Part shown: positions 49,053-56,810 of the stretch, one piece after another
How positions within the stretch are numbered: the stretch's first letter is position 1
Layout: every line of letters begins with the position of its first letter
Assembly (NCBI GenBank): GCA_016592635.1
Contig: AP023240.1
Coordinates: forward strand, 1,178,001 to 1,242,000
DNA: 64,000 nucleotides
Origin: Methyloprofundus sp.
Lineage (GTDB): Bacteria; Pseudomonadota; Gammaproteobacteria; Methylococcales; Methylomonadaceae
Reading direction: 5' to 3'
Made by a program: the position numbers and the translations under genes
The notes under the pieces: generated by a model
Database searches by the model: none
What the model saw: only the letters and a program-made list of their open reading frames with translations
Told to the model about the DNA's origin: nothing

Positions 49053-50632
49053 GTGATAATCTTTCTAATTGGCGCAGCGAATTACAAGCAAATTTGGCAG
49101 ATGAAGCCATCCAGATTGATAGTGTGGGTACTGACTTAGAGCAGTGGTACATAATGGGGGAATATTGGCTGCGTTTTGCTGAATTAGCCCATCAACAAAA
49201 AGGTCGCTGGGTTGCGGGCTGGGCAGAACAAATTACAGATGCTTTTATTGTTAATGCCTGTTTTGCTTATCAAGGTGAGTATTTATGGGTGCGTACCCGA
49301 TTAGACGAGGAAAAACCTAAATTACCCTCACAAGCGACTGTTTATCCAGCCGCCAGTCGTAGTGAACGGCATACTCAGGATATGTTTGGTATTCACTTTA
49401 TTGAGCATCCTGATGCAAGAGCGTGGTTACGCCATCGAGCCTGGGGAAAACATGATTACCCTTTGCGTAAGGGGTTTCCATTACAAGGTAATAATCCTGA
49501 AAAAATAACACCACCTGATACAGATTATCAGTTTGTTAAAGCCAGAGGCTCAGGCGTGTATGAAATTCCAGTAGGGCCTGTTCATGCGGGTATTATTGAA
49601 CCGGGGCATTTCCGCTTTCAAGCGGCGGGTGAAACCATTTTAAATTTGGAAGAACGTCTCGGCTATGTACACAAAGGCATTGAGAAACTCGCCGAAGGTC
49701 GGACAGCAGATGAACTTGTTCGATTAGCAGGACGTATTTCTGGTGATAGTACCGTAGCACATAGCTGGGCAGCCTGTCGTGCTATGGAACAAGCGGCAGA
49801 CATTGTTATTTCACCCCGTGCTGCTTTTATACGCGGGCTATTATGTGAACGCGAACGTATTGCTAACCATTTGGGTGATATTGGTGCTATCTGTAATGAT
49901 GTTGGCTTTGCGTTTGCACAAATGCAATTTAGTCGTTTGCGTGAATATTGGCAACGCACTCAGGCTAAGGTGTTTGGTCATCGTTTGCTGATGGATTGTA
50001 TCGTGCCTGGTGGTGTTAAGGTTAATATCAGTGCAGAAGACTGTCAGCTATTTTTGCAAGAGTTAAAAGACTTACGTAAAGAACTGGATGGTATTATTCC
50101 AGCTATGGATTTAAATTCTTCTTTAGAAGACCGTTTGTTTACCACGGGATATTTATCACCAGAAACTGCAGCAACATTTAGTACCGTAGGCTATGTCGGA
50201 CGTTCCAGTGGTCAGGATTTTGATGTACGCCGCGATACACCTTATGCGCCCTATGATCAGTTAGACCTTAAAGTGGTTGTGGAACAACAGGGAGATGTGG
50301 CTTCACGCGTCTGGGTAAGGGTCAACGAAGTATTTGCCTCCATCAAGTTATTAAAGCAAATGCTGACTCAATTACCAGAAGGTGATTTACTGACGGCGTG
50401 GAAAGTACCTGCTGAAGATAAAGAAGGGCTTGCTATGATTGAAGGCTGGCGTGGGGAAATTATGACTTATGTGCGCTTTGACAGTGACAATAAAATCAGT
50501 CGCTTTTATGCACGAGACCCCAGTGTGTTTGGCTTTCTGTCTTTGGAAAAAATCGTATTGAATAATATAGTACCAGATTTTCCTGTGTGTAATAAATCAG
50601 TTAATCCTTCCTATTCTGGAAATGATCTATAG
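49049..50632 (+). CDS. hyfG: HyfG/NuoCD-like large subunit lacking the NiFe-binding cysteines
   Basis: The 527-residue protein fuses a NuoC-like N-terminus (RHTQDMFGIHFIEHPDARAWLRH, HDYPLRKGFPL) to a NuoD/hydrogenase-large-subunit body (PVGPVHAGIIEPGHFRF, NLEERLGYVHKGIEKLAEGR). In group 4 hydrogenases the body carries C-x-x-C near the N-terminal side and C-x-x-C near the C-terminus. Here the sequences are GRISGDSTVAHS (Ser231 and Asp233 region) and RDPSVFGF (Ser492, Gly495). None of the four Cys remain, so no NiFe centre can form. The fold and the quinone-like cavity are probably kept. Confidence 0.9.
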   Translation: MSDNLSNWRSELQANLADEAIQIDSVGTDLEQWYIMGEYWLRFAELAHQQKGRWVAGWAEQITDAFIVNACFAYQGEYLWVRTRLDEEKPKLPSQATVYPAASRSERHTQDMFGIHFIEHPDARAWLRHRAWGKHDYPLRKGFPLQGNNPEKITPPDTDYQFVKARGSGVYEIPVGPVHAGIIEPGHFRFQAAGETILNLEERLGYVHKGIEKLAEGRTADELVRLAGRISGDSTVAHSWAACRAMEQAADIVISPRAAFIRGLLCERERIANHLGDIGAICNDVGFAFAQMQFSRLREYWQRTQAKVFGHRLLMDCIVPGGVKVNISAEDCQLFLQELKDLRKELDGIIPAMDLNSSLEDRLFTTGYLSPETAATFSTVGYVGRSSGQDFDVRRDTPYAPYDQLDLKVVVEQQGDVASRVWVRVNEVFASIKLLKQMLTQLPEGDLLTAWKVPAEDKEGLAMIEGWRGEIMTYVRFDSDNKISRFYARDPSVFGFLSLEKIVLNNIVPDFPVCNKSVNPSYSGNDL

Positions 50633-50641
50633 GGCATCATC

Positions 50642-51151
50642 ATGTTAAGACTTTTTGCTAAAACTTTTAAAACGGGTGTGGTTACCGAACGTATTAAACG
50701 CCCCAAAGAGGACGAGTTGGAACAACTTGGTATTGAAGTTAAACGCCATATTGATAAATATTTCTCGGGGAGTCTTGCTATTCGCGCTGTAGATGCTGGC
50801 TCTTGTAATGGCTGTGAACTGGAAATACATGCTTTGAATAATCCGGTTTATGATGTCGAACGCTATGGGATTCACTTTGTTGCCTCACCACGGCATGCCG
50901 ATGTTTTATTAGTCACAGGGGGGGTTTCAAGACATATGCAAACCGCATTATTACGCACTTATGAAGCCACACCGCATCCAAAATGGGTGGTTGTCGTCGG
51001 TGATTGTGCCGCTTGTGGTGGAGAATTTGGGGTTTCCTATGCCAGTTGTGGTGCAGTGGAAAATGTCATTCCTGTTGATTTGGTCATTAAGGGCTGCCCA
51101 CCGACACCAGAGATTCTGGTTAAAGGTTTACTGAGTTTGATGAAAAAATAG
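50642..51151 (+). CDS. hyfI: HyfI/NuoB-like [4Fe-4S] subunit
   Basis: The 169-residue subunit retains the cysteines for the proximal [4Fe-4S] cluster: Cys55 and Cys58 (GSCNGCELEI), Cys122 (GDCAACGG) and Cys152 (KGCPPTPEIL). This matches NuoB/HyfI. It ends the operon 9 bp after hyfG. No ferredoxin-like HyfA/HyfH subunit follows, so the electron donor is not encoded in the cluster. Confidence 0.93.
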   Translation: MLRLFAKTFKTGVVTERIKRPKEDELEQLGIEVKRHIDKYFSGSLAIRAVDAGSCNGCELEIHALNNPVYDVERYGIHFVASPRHADVLLVTGGVSRHMQTALLRTYEATPHPKWVVVVGDCAACGGEFGVSYASCGAVENVIPVDLVIKGCPPTPEILVKGLLSLMKK

Positions 51152-51204
51152 GAGAGAAAAGCATTAACACCAATAACTTAAGAATTTCTGCCATAAAAGG
51201 GGTT

Positions 51205-52233
51205 ATGGCACCTGTTGAGTTACATAATCAGTTACCGCTGACCGATGCAGCAGCGATAACCACAGTAGAAGCACGAGAAGCTGTACATAATATTCTGAGT
51301 CGCAAGGATGATCGTTTGATCGTAATTGTAGGGCCTTGTTCTATACATGACCCGGAAGCGGCTTATGAGTATGCAGAGAAACTTTGCGACCTTAAAGAAC
51401 AACTAAAAAGTAGCCTGCACATTATTATGCGCGTTTATTTTGAAAAGCCACGTACCACGGTGGGCTGGAAAGGTTTGATTAATGACCCTGATCTAGATAA
51501 TAGTTTTAATATCAATAAAGGGTTGCAGATAGCGCGTAAATTATTACTGGGTTTAAATACCTTGGGAGTCCCTGCCGCTGTGGAATATCTGGATTTAATT
51601 ACGCCTCAGTATTTTTCAGACCTGATTGCCTGGGGTGCGATTGGAGCCAGAACGACAGAGAGCCAATGTCATAGAGAACTTGCTTCGGGTTTATCTTGCC
51701 CGGTAGGCTTTAAAAACTCAACAGACGGAACGGTCTCCATTGCCATTGATGCGATTAAAGCAGCGATGAACCCCCACCATTTTTTATCGCTGACCAGTGA
51801 AGGAAACTCTGCCATTTTCTCAACTGCTGGCAATGAAGACGCACATATTATTTTGCGTGGTGGTACGGATGCGCCTAACTATGATGCAGTGAATGTCGAC
51901 AAAATTGGAAAAAGCATGGAAGCAGCCAGTTTAACGCCGGATATTATGATCGATTTTAGTCATGCAAATAGCTTAAAGCAGTGTCACAGGCAATTGTTAG
52001 TCGGTGAAGATGTCGCAGAGCAAATTGCACAGGGCGAGCAACGCATTATCGGCGTGATGATCGAAAGTCATTTAAAGTCTGGCCGACAGGATGTTGTTCA
52101 AGGGCAGGAGCTGGTGTATGGGCAAAGTATTACCGATGCCTGTCTCGGCTGGGATGACACGGTGCAATTATTAAAAGACTTATCGACTGCGGTGAACAAA
52201 AGGCGTACTGCTAACAAAATGGCAAAATATTAA
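51205..52233 (+). CDS. aroG: 3-deoxy-7-phosphoheptulonate synthase, class I (DAHP synthase)
   Basis: The enzyme condenses phosphoenolpyruvate and erythrose 4-phosphate, the first shikimate step. Family motifs are VIVGPCSIHDPEAAYEYA, MRVYFEKPRTTVGWKGLINDP, WGAIGARTTESQ, HRELASGLSCPVGFKNSTDG and DFSHANSLKQ. The frame extends upstream of ATG 51205 without a stop and reads N-T-N-N-L-R-I-S-A-I-K-G, which matches the usual AroG/F/H N-terminus. Only an ATT codon at 51163, 6-7 bp after GGAGAG, could start it, so the start is uncertain. Which feedback type it is cannot be told. Confidence 0.9.
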   Translation: MAPVELHNQLPLTDAAAITTVEAREAVHNILSRKDDRLIVIVGPCSIHDPEAAYEYAEKLCDLKEQLKSSLHIIMRVYFEKPRTTVGWKGLINDPDLDNSFNINKGLQIARKLLLGLNTLGVPAAVEYLDLITPQYFSDLIAWGAIGARTTESQCHRELASGLSCPVGFKNSTDGTVSIAIDAIKAAMNPHHFLSLTSEGNSAIFSTAGNEDAHIILRGGTDAPNYDAVNVDKIGKSMEAASLTPDIMIDFSHANSLKQCHRQLLVGEDVAEQIAQGEQRIIGVMIESHLKSGRQDVVQGQELVYGQSITDACLGWDDTVQLLKDLSTAVNKRRTANKMAKY

Positions 52234-52349
52234 CCCAGCCTTCGATTTTTTAAATGGAAATTACAGCCTTTAGGAAAAGGCACAAGAATACTAATGCTTG
52301 CAAAATAAACATAATATTTGGCAATAAATCTAAAAAGAGAAAAAAATAT

Positions 52350-52691
52350 ATGACTACTTTACCCGCTTGTCCAAAATGCAACTCACAATATACCTACGAA
52401 GATAGGAACCAGTTGGTTTGTCCAGAATGTGGCCATGAATGGACAATTAATGATGCAGAAAATGCACAAGAAACGGAAATGATTTTCAAAGATTCTAATG
52501 GTGCAATATTAGAAAATGGAGATACGGTGACTGTCATCAAGGACCTAAAAATAAAAGGCACCTCCTCTGTTGTTAAGGTTGGCACCAAAGTGAAAAATAT
52601 TCGTTTAGTAGATAGTGATCACAATATTGATTGCAAAATACCAGGTATTGGTCCAATGAAACTCAAATCTGAATTTGTTAAAAAAGCGTGA
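52350..52691 (+). CDS. PhnA/YjdM-family zinc-ribbon protein
   Basis: The 113-residue protein begins [14 protein letters not shown] ([31 protein letters not shown]), a zinc ribbon with two C-x-x-C pairs, followed by the PhnA core ([42 protein letters not shown]). The name PhnA comes from phosphonate loci but the function is not established. ATG 52350 is preferred; an upstream ATG would add a 32-residue basic stretch that family members lack. Confidence 0.9.
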   Translation: MTTLPACPKCNSQYTYEDRNQLVCPECGHEWTINDAENAQETEMIFKDSNGAILENGDTVTVIKDLKIKGTSSVVKVGTKVKNIRLVDSDHNIDCKIPGIGPMKLKSEFVKKA

Positions 52692-52720
52692 AGCCTATAA
52701 ATTAAAAACAAGGGGGTTAG

Positions 52721-53074
52721 ATGACCAAAAATAGCCGGAAAATACAATTTTTCCGTGAGAAAATTCCAGCATTTGCCTGTAAACCAGGATGTCATGATTG
52801 TTGTGGCCCTGTGACAGCCTCTTCTGATGAAGTGGCTAGATTGCCAGTAAAAAGTGATAAGGAGCACGCTGAAGCCCTGACTGAATTGAGCTGTCCTTAT
52901 CTAGGGGATAAAGGCTGTGAGATATATGCAGAGCGCCCCTTAATTTGTCGATTGTTTGGGACAACCCCCAGCCTACCATGCCCAAATGATTGCGCCCCTA
53001 TTGAAATGATAGAGCCAAAAATAGAACAGAGAATACACAGTTTTCATACGGAAACTCGTCAAGTTCTACTTTAG
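52721..53074 (+). CDS. YkgJ-type cysteine-cluster protein
   Basis: The 117-residue protein has the Cys pattern of the YkgJ/UPF0153 family: CKPGCHDCCGPV, then CPYLGDKGCEIYAERPLICRLFG, and a further C-x3-C in PCPNDCAP. The eight or more Cys probably bind a zinc or iron-sulfur cluster. Function is unknown. It lies 30 bp after the PhnA-like gene on the same strand. Confidence 0.85.
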   Translation: MTKNSRKIQFFREKIPAFACKPGCHDCCGPVTASSDEVARLPVKSDKEHAEALTELSCPYLGDKGCEIYAERPLICRLFGTTPSLPCPNDCAPIEMIEPKIEQRIHSFHTETRQVLL

Positions 53075-53165
53075 TTGGTTCTATCATGTAACCTCCATAC
53101 AATGTTGTACCAGAAATAATGCAGGTACATTGTGATAATGTTTTATTTTAAATAAGAGAGTTAAA

Positions 53166-53429
53166 TTGAAAAATCTAAAAAAACTATTTATTGGTAATTT
53201 ACCAGCAAGCACATCCGAAACAGACTTACAAAATTTATTCTCTCAATTTGGTACTGTGCGTTCACTAAAGCTAGTTACGGATATCTTTACTGACCAGTGC
53301 AAAGGCTTTGCTTTTATCGCAATGGAAGGGCATGAGGCGCGTGCAGCTATTGCAGGACTCGATGGTAAAAACTTTAATGGCAACTCATTAAGAGTAGGGT
53401 ATGAGTCAGCTAAACCAAAATATCGTTGA
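53166..53429 (+). CDS. small RRM-type RNA-binding protein
   Basis: The 87-residue protein is one RNA-recognition motif: RNP2 KLFIGNLPAST at the N-terminus and RNP1 KGFAFIAM near residue 52. It resembles the cold-inducible Rbp proteins of cyanobacteria and proteobacteria. The start is TTG at 53166, preceded by AAGAGAG. An RNP2 that begins five residues in supports this start. It probably acts as an RNA chaperone. Confidence 0.85.
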   Translation: MKNLKKLFIGNLPASTSETDLQNLFSQFGTVRSLKLVTDIFTDQCKGFAFIAMEGHEARAAIAGLDGKNFNGNSLRVGYESAKPKYR

Positions 53430-53509
53430 TAGCTAGCTAGATAGATAAATAAATGCGAGGGAGCTGAGCCACTGTAAAAAGATTAATAATGTATTTATAT
53501 CGTTTATTA

Positions 53510-53531
53510 GTGCAAAAACTTGTTTTTGCAC
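53510..53531. terminator. hairpin between the RRM gene and the P-type ATPase gene
   Basis: GTGCAAAAAC pairs perfectly with GTTTTTGCAC with a 2-nt loop. It is located between two convergent stop codons and is likely to limit read-through from both sides. Confidence 0.6.
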
Positions 53532-53548
53532 TCCGATAATGCTTATTC

Positions 53549-55849
53549 TCATTTGTTTTTGGGTTTCAATAGTCTTAGTCCATTAGCAACCACCAATAAA
53601 GAAGCACCCATATCTGCGGCAATGGCCTGCCATAAAGTCGCCATTCCTAGAAATGCCAATATCGCAAATGCAGCTTTCAGTGACAGTGCAAAAACAATAT
53701 TTTGCCGGATAATACGCAAGGTTCTTTTTGAATGATTGATCAACCAGGGTAATTTGGATAGGTCATCACCCATCAAGGCAATATCAGCGGTTTCTATTGC
53801 AGCATCTGATCCCATGACACCCATGGCAATACCCAGATTAGCTCTACCCAGAGCAGGTGCATCATTGATACCGTCACCTATCATTGCTACATTGCCATAG
53901 TGTTCAACCATTTGCCCGACAATCTCAACTTTATCAGCTGGGAGAAGCTCTGCGTGAACTTTATCGACACCACAAGCTTTAGCAATATTTTCAGCTGTCA
54001 CCTGATTATCACCCGTTAGCATCGCTAAATGTTGAATTCCATTCTGTTTCAGCGACTGCAAAACTGACTTAATTTTCGGTCTTGGCTGGTCAGCTACAGC
54101 GATTAGACCACAGACATGCTGGTCATTACCAATGGCTATCACTGTTTTTCCAGTTTGTTCCAAAACTATCGCCTGTTGGCTGATTTCTAGGGTTTCCTGA
54201 CCACGCTCCAATAAATAACGTCTGGAACCCAACCAGAAATCAGTGCCATTAAATAACCCCGTTACCCCTTTACCAGGTAGAACTGTCACATTATCCGCCT
54301 TAGCAATTTGTATATTCTGGCTTTCTGTATAGTTTAAAATAGCTTGGGCAAGAGGGTGGTTACTGCGTGATTCTAATGCAGCAGCACGGCTTAGCAACTC
54401 TTCCTCAGTATGATTATTAAAAGGATAAAGCCCTGTCACTACCGGATTTCCAAGAGTCAAGGTGCCAGTTTTATCAAAAGCAATGGCCTTAAGATGGGCG
54501 GGAGCCTCGATGTAAATCCCGCCTTTTATCAAAATACCTTGTCTGGCGGCACAGGCTAATGCAGCAACAATACTAACTGGGGTAGAAATTACCAAGGCAC
54601 AAGGGCAGGCTATCACTAATAAAACCAGTGATTTATACAGCCAGACTTGCCAGACACCCGTATAAAATAATACCGGGATAGCAAAAACAGCTAAGGCCAA
54701 TAGCATCACGATGGGGGTGTAAATTCGGGCAAATTTCTCTACCCATTGTTCTGCTTCAGCACGTTTGCTATGGGCTTCTTCAACCATGCGAATAATATGA
54801 GCCAGCGTGGTATCGGAAGCGACTTTAGTCGCCGCAATTTCTAGCACTGCTTCGCCATTAATACTGCCAGCAAATACCTCATCCCCTGTTTGTTTGCTAA
54901 CGGGAACACTTTCGCCAGTAATCGGGGCCTGATTGACTGAACTTACTCCGTTTAGAACGTCCCCATCCAGTGGGATTTTCTCACCAGGTTTGACTATAAA
55001 TACCGTACCAATGGTCACAGTTGATGCAGGTATATTACGTTCATTGCCACTCTTATCTTTGATGGTGACATCAGAAGGCGCTAAATCCAGTAAGGCTTCT
55101 ACTGCATGTCGGGCACGACCTATACTCCAGCTTTCAATCGCTAAAGATAAAGAAAACAAAAAACTAACAGCTGCCGCTTCAAACCATTCATTAATAAATA
55201 CTGCGCCGATAATAGCCACCATCATCAGCAAATTCATATCGGCACGGAATCGTTTTAACGCATAAAAGGCCTTGACTATAACATAGCGAGCGCCAAAAAT
55301 AATAGCTAGACTATAAGCGACCTTTTCAGCTAACGGTATGGTTTCTGAATTATGGGTGTTTAATAAATGTTTAAGATATAAACCGAGATCTTGCCATGAA
55401 TAGTGCCAAGTTTCAGGGTTTTGAAGCAATTGCTGAATATCAGTAAAACCACCCGCTATCGCTATATGTATCAATACCCCAGCGACAATACATAAACCAC
55501 TGAGCGTTGCATAAAGCGTTTGTGACCGTTGTCGTTTTGTCGCATCGGTTTGGCTCTCCCCCGGCTTCCAGCGAATGGCATTCATTCCCGTTCCGGCAAT
55601 CGCTTTAATGATTGTTTTGTCAGTCAGTTGCTTGGCATCGGCAAGTATCGTCATCCGACCGTTAATGACATCAAAAGCCAGATTGTCAACACCTCCCACC
55701 AAAGGGCCGATTTCTGACTTTAAAATGGTGACTTCTTCAACGCAATCGAGTCCTTCGATTTTAAAGGTGATACCGTTGGATGTGTTAACATCAGGAAGTA
55801 CAGCTGTTTGTTTATTATGACAGCAGCAGTTTTTTTCAGGTGTTTTCAT
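53549..55849 (-). CDS. zntA: heavy-metal-translocating P1B-type ATPase (Zn/Cd/Pb, ZntA-like)
   Basis: The pump has an N-terminal Cys/His-rich tail (KNCCCHNKQ), a heavy-metal-associated domain with GLDCVEE in place of GMTCAAC, the TM6 metal site CPC (IACPCALVISTP), the phosphorylation motif DKTGTLT and hinge GDGINDAPALGRANLGIAMG. The DC-x-E wording and C-terminal DMGASLLVVANGLRLL fit Zn2+/Cd2+/Pb2+ exporters. ATG 55849 is chosen because the 15 extra codons of a longer frame lie in a repeat-derived sequence. It begins a metal-resistance island on the minus strand. Confidence 0.93.
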   Translation of the reverse strand: MKTPEKNCCCHNKQTAVLPDVNTSNGITFKIEGLDCVEEVTILKSEIGPLVGGVDNLAFDVINGRMTILADAKQLTDKTIIKAIAGTGMNAIRWKPGESQTDATKRQRSQTLYATLSGLCIVAGVLIHIAIAGGFTDIQQLLQNPETWHYSWQDLGLYLKHLLNTHNSETIPLAEKVAYSLAIIFGARYVIVKAFYALKRFRADMNLLMMVAIIGAVFINEWFEAAAVSFLFSLSLAIESWSIGRARHAVEALLDLAPSDVTIKDKSGNERNIPASTVTIGTVFIVKPGEKIPLDGDVLNGVSSVNQAPITGESVPVSKQTGDEVFAGSINGEAVLEIAATKVASDTTLAHIIRMVEEAHSKRAEAEQWVEKFARIYTPIVMLLALAVFAIPVLFYTGVWQVWLYKSLVLLVIACPCALVISTPVSIVAALACAARQGILIKGGIYIEAPAHLKAIAFDKTGTLTLGNPVVTGLYPFNNHTEEELLSRAAALESRSNHPLAQAILNYTESQNIQIAKADNVTVLPGKGVTGLFNGTDFWLGSRRYLLERGQETLEISQQAIVLEQTGKTVIAIGNDQHVCGLIAVADQPRPKIKSVLQSLKQNGIQHLAMLTGDNQVTAENIAKACGVDKVHAELLPADKVEIVGQMVEHYGNVAMIGDGINDAPALGRANLGIAMGVMGSDAAIETADIALMGDDLSKLPWLINHSKRTLRIIRQNIVFALSLKAAFAILAFLGMATLWQAIAADMGASLLVVANGLRLLKPKNK

Positions 55850-55865
55850 GGTGTTTTCTCTATTT

Positions 55866-55894
55866 GATGATACGCTTCGTATCTCAGTACACAT
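55866..55894 (-). repeat. partial REP-like repeat upstream of the P-type ATPase
   Basis: GATACGCTTCGTATCTCAGTAC (approx. 55869-55890) matches the dispersed palindrome family seen at 56361, 62609-62694 and 63688-63756. Its presence here explains the spurious longer N-terminus of the ATPase frame. Confidence 0.6.
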
Positions 55895-55896
55895 TT

Positions 55897-55916
55897 ACCT
55901 AAAGTTTCACCAAGGT
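55897..55916 (-). promoter_or_regulatory. imperfect dyad resembling a MerR-family operator
   Basis: On the minus strand the sequence is ACCTTGGTGAAACTTTAGGT. The ACCT...AGGT arms with 12 bp between them recall operators of MerR-type metal regulators that lie within an extended -35/-10 spacer. It is 48 bp upstream of the ATPase ATG at 55849. The promoter elements are not clear-cut. Confidence 0.35.
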
Positions 55917-55945
55917 TTTTTAGTGCCGAATAAGGTCTAGGTAGA

Positions 55946-56257
55946 TTATTTGCCTTCACCGCATTTACCTTCACCGCATTTGCCTTCACTGCATTTGTTT
56001 TCAGCACATTTGCCTTCACCACATTTTGCTTCGGCTACTTTGGATGCCTCTACTGGTGCAGCCATAGTTCCACCACATTTGCCCTCACCGCAAGAAGTAC
56101 CCTCTTTTGCTTTTTTTGCGTCAGGCTCTACTGGGTTCATATAACCCGATGATAATTCTTTTTGAGCAAAAGGGTTGATATCAGATGCACATCCAGTCGC
56201 TAGGCCTGCAATTATTGAAGCACTGATAGCAAATTTGGTTTTGTTAATTGTTTTCAT
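55946..56257 (-). CDS. HvfA-like EGKC-repeat peptide (RiPP-precursor-like)
   Basis: The 103-residue product has an N-terminal signal with a possible lipobox (GLATGCAS) and then a low-complexity part with GEGKCGG, KCGEGKC, ENKC and SEGKCGEGKCGEGK. EGKC(G) repeats are the hallmark of HvfA-type precursors, whose Cys are converted to copper-binding oxazolone/thioamide groups by HvfB/HvfC (DUF692/DUF2063) in Haemophilus. Those enzymes are not encoded within this window, so modification is not shown. Cys count is eight. The neighbours are metal pumps. Confidence 0.7.
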   Translation of the reverse strand: MKTINKTKFAISASIIAGLATGCASDINPFAQKELSSGYMNPVEPDAKKAKEGTSCGEGKCGGTMAAPVEASKVAEAKCGEGKCAENKCSEGKCGEGKCGEGK

Positions 56258-56300
56258 GCTTAATCCTCTCTTTAGTAAATGGAGTTTTCATTAGTAAAGG

Positions 56301-56323
56301 TTCACATGGTATTACTGTGTGAA
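56301..56323. promoter_or_regulatory. short dyad upstream of the EGKC peptide gene
   Basis: TTCACA and TGTGAA flank an 11-bp spacer (56301-56323), about 44 bp before the start codon at 56257. It may be an operator or part of the promoter. The symmetry is only 6-7 bp, so confidence is low. Confidence 0.3.
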
Positions 56324-56360
56324 TTATTTTATCTTCTGGTATAAGTAAGTGCGGTCATTT

Positions 56361-56390
56361 GATGCGCCTTCGTGCCTTAGCACATCCTAC
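56361..56390 (-). repeat. REP-like repeat, single copy
   Basis: GATGCGCCTTCGTGCCTTAG followed by CACATCCTAC matches one arm of the palindromic repeats at 62609-62694 and 63688-63756. It lies immediately after the PII-like gene stop, which is on the minus strand. Confidence 0.75.
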
Positions 56391-56394
56391 CGAG

Positions 56395-56745
56395 TTAAAT
56401 CGCCATTTCGCCAGTGTCACCCGTACTAATACGAACTGCTTCCAGCACTGGCAATACATAGATTTTTCCATCTCCACTGAGGCCTGTATGCGCACTTTCC
56501 TGTAATGTTGAAACGACCTGTTCAACTAGATTATCATAACAGGATATTTCTAGTTTTAAGCGTGAGACCAAGCCATAATTTTCTTCATCAAATATTGATT
56601 CTTGGTTCGCTTTACGACTACGACCACAGCCTTGCATTTCTAGTACACTGATTCCGGTTAATCTTTCAATTCTATGTAATGCCAGCATAACACTCTCGAA
56701 TTTAAGGGGTTTTATATACGCAATGACTTGTTTCATATTACTCAT
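56395..56745 (-). CDS. PII-like signalling protein (CzcA-adjacent group)
   Basis: The 116-residue protein has a PII-like start (KQVIAYIKPLKFESVMLALHRI), then VLEMQGCGRSRKA, and the C-terminal block SAHTGLSGDGKIYVLPVLEAVRISTGDTG, as in PII-family proteins. The T-loop is shortened and lacks the Tyr51 region of GlnB. This version is found next to RND efflux genes (CzcA) and is thought to sense a metal or other ligand rather than nitrogen status. It is 65 bp downstream of czcA on the same strand. Confidence 0.85.
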   Translation of the reverse strand: MSNMKQVIAYIKPLKFESVMLALHRIERLTGISVLEMQGCGRSRKANQESIFDEENYGLVSRLKLEISCYDNLVEQVVSTLQESAHTGLSGDGKIYVLPVLEAVRISTGDTGEMAI

Positions 56746-56810
56746 TCCTACTTTTAATTATTAAAAAGGTGAATATTGCCCGAACCTTATTAAGACCCAG
56801 GCAATATGAA

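Noticed and set aside
42151..51151. Active hydrogenase-4 / formate hydrogenlyase
   Set aside because: The NiFe-binding Cys are all replaced, and there is no formate dehydrogenase, HyfA/HyfH ferredoxin or maturation gene nearby.
55850..55894. Longer N-terminus for the P-type ATPase
   Set aside because: The 15 extra codons overlap a REP-like repeat copy and are unlike ATPase N-termini; ATG 55849 begins the Cys/His-rich tail.
55950..56144. Plus-strand frame with PSPHLPSPHLPS-type repeats
   Set aside because: It is the reverse complement of the EGKC-repeat gene and reflects its low-complexity codons only.
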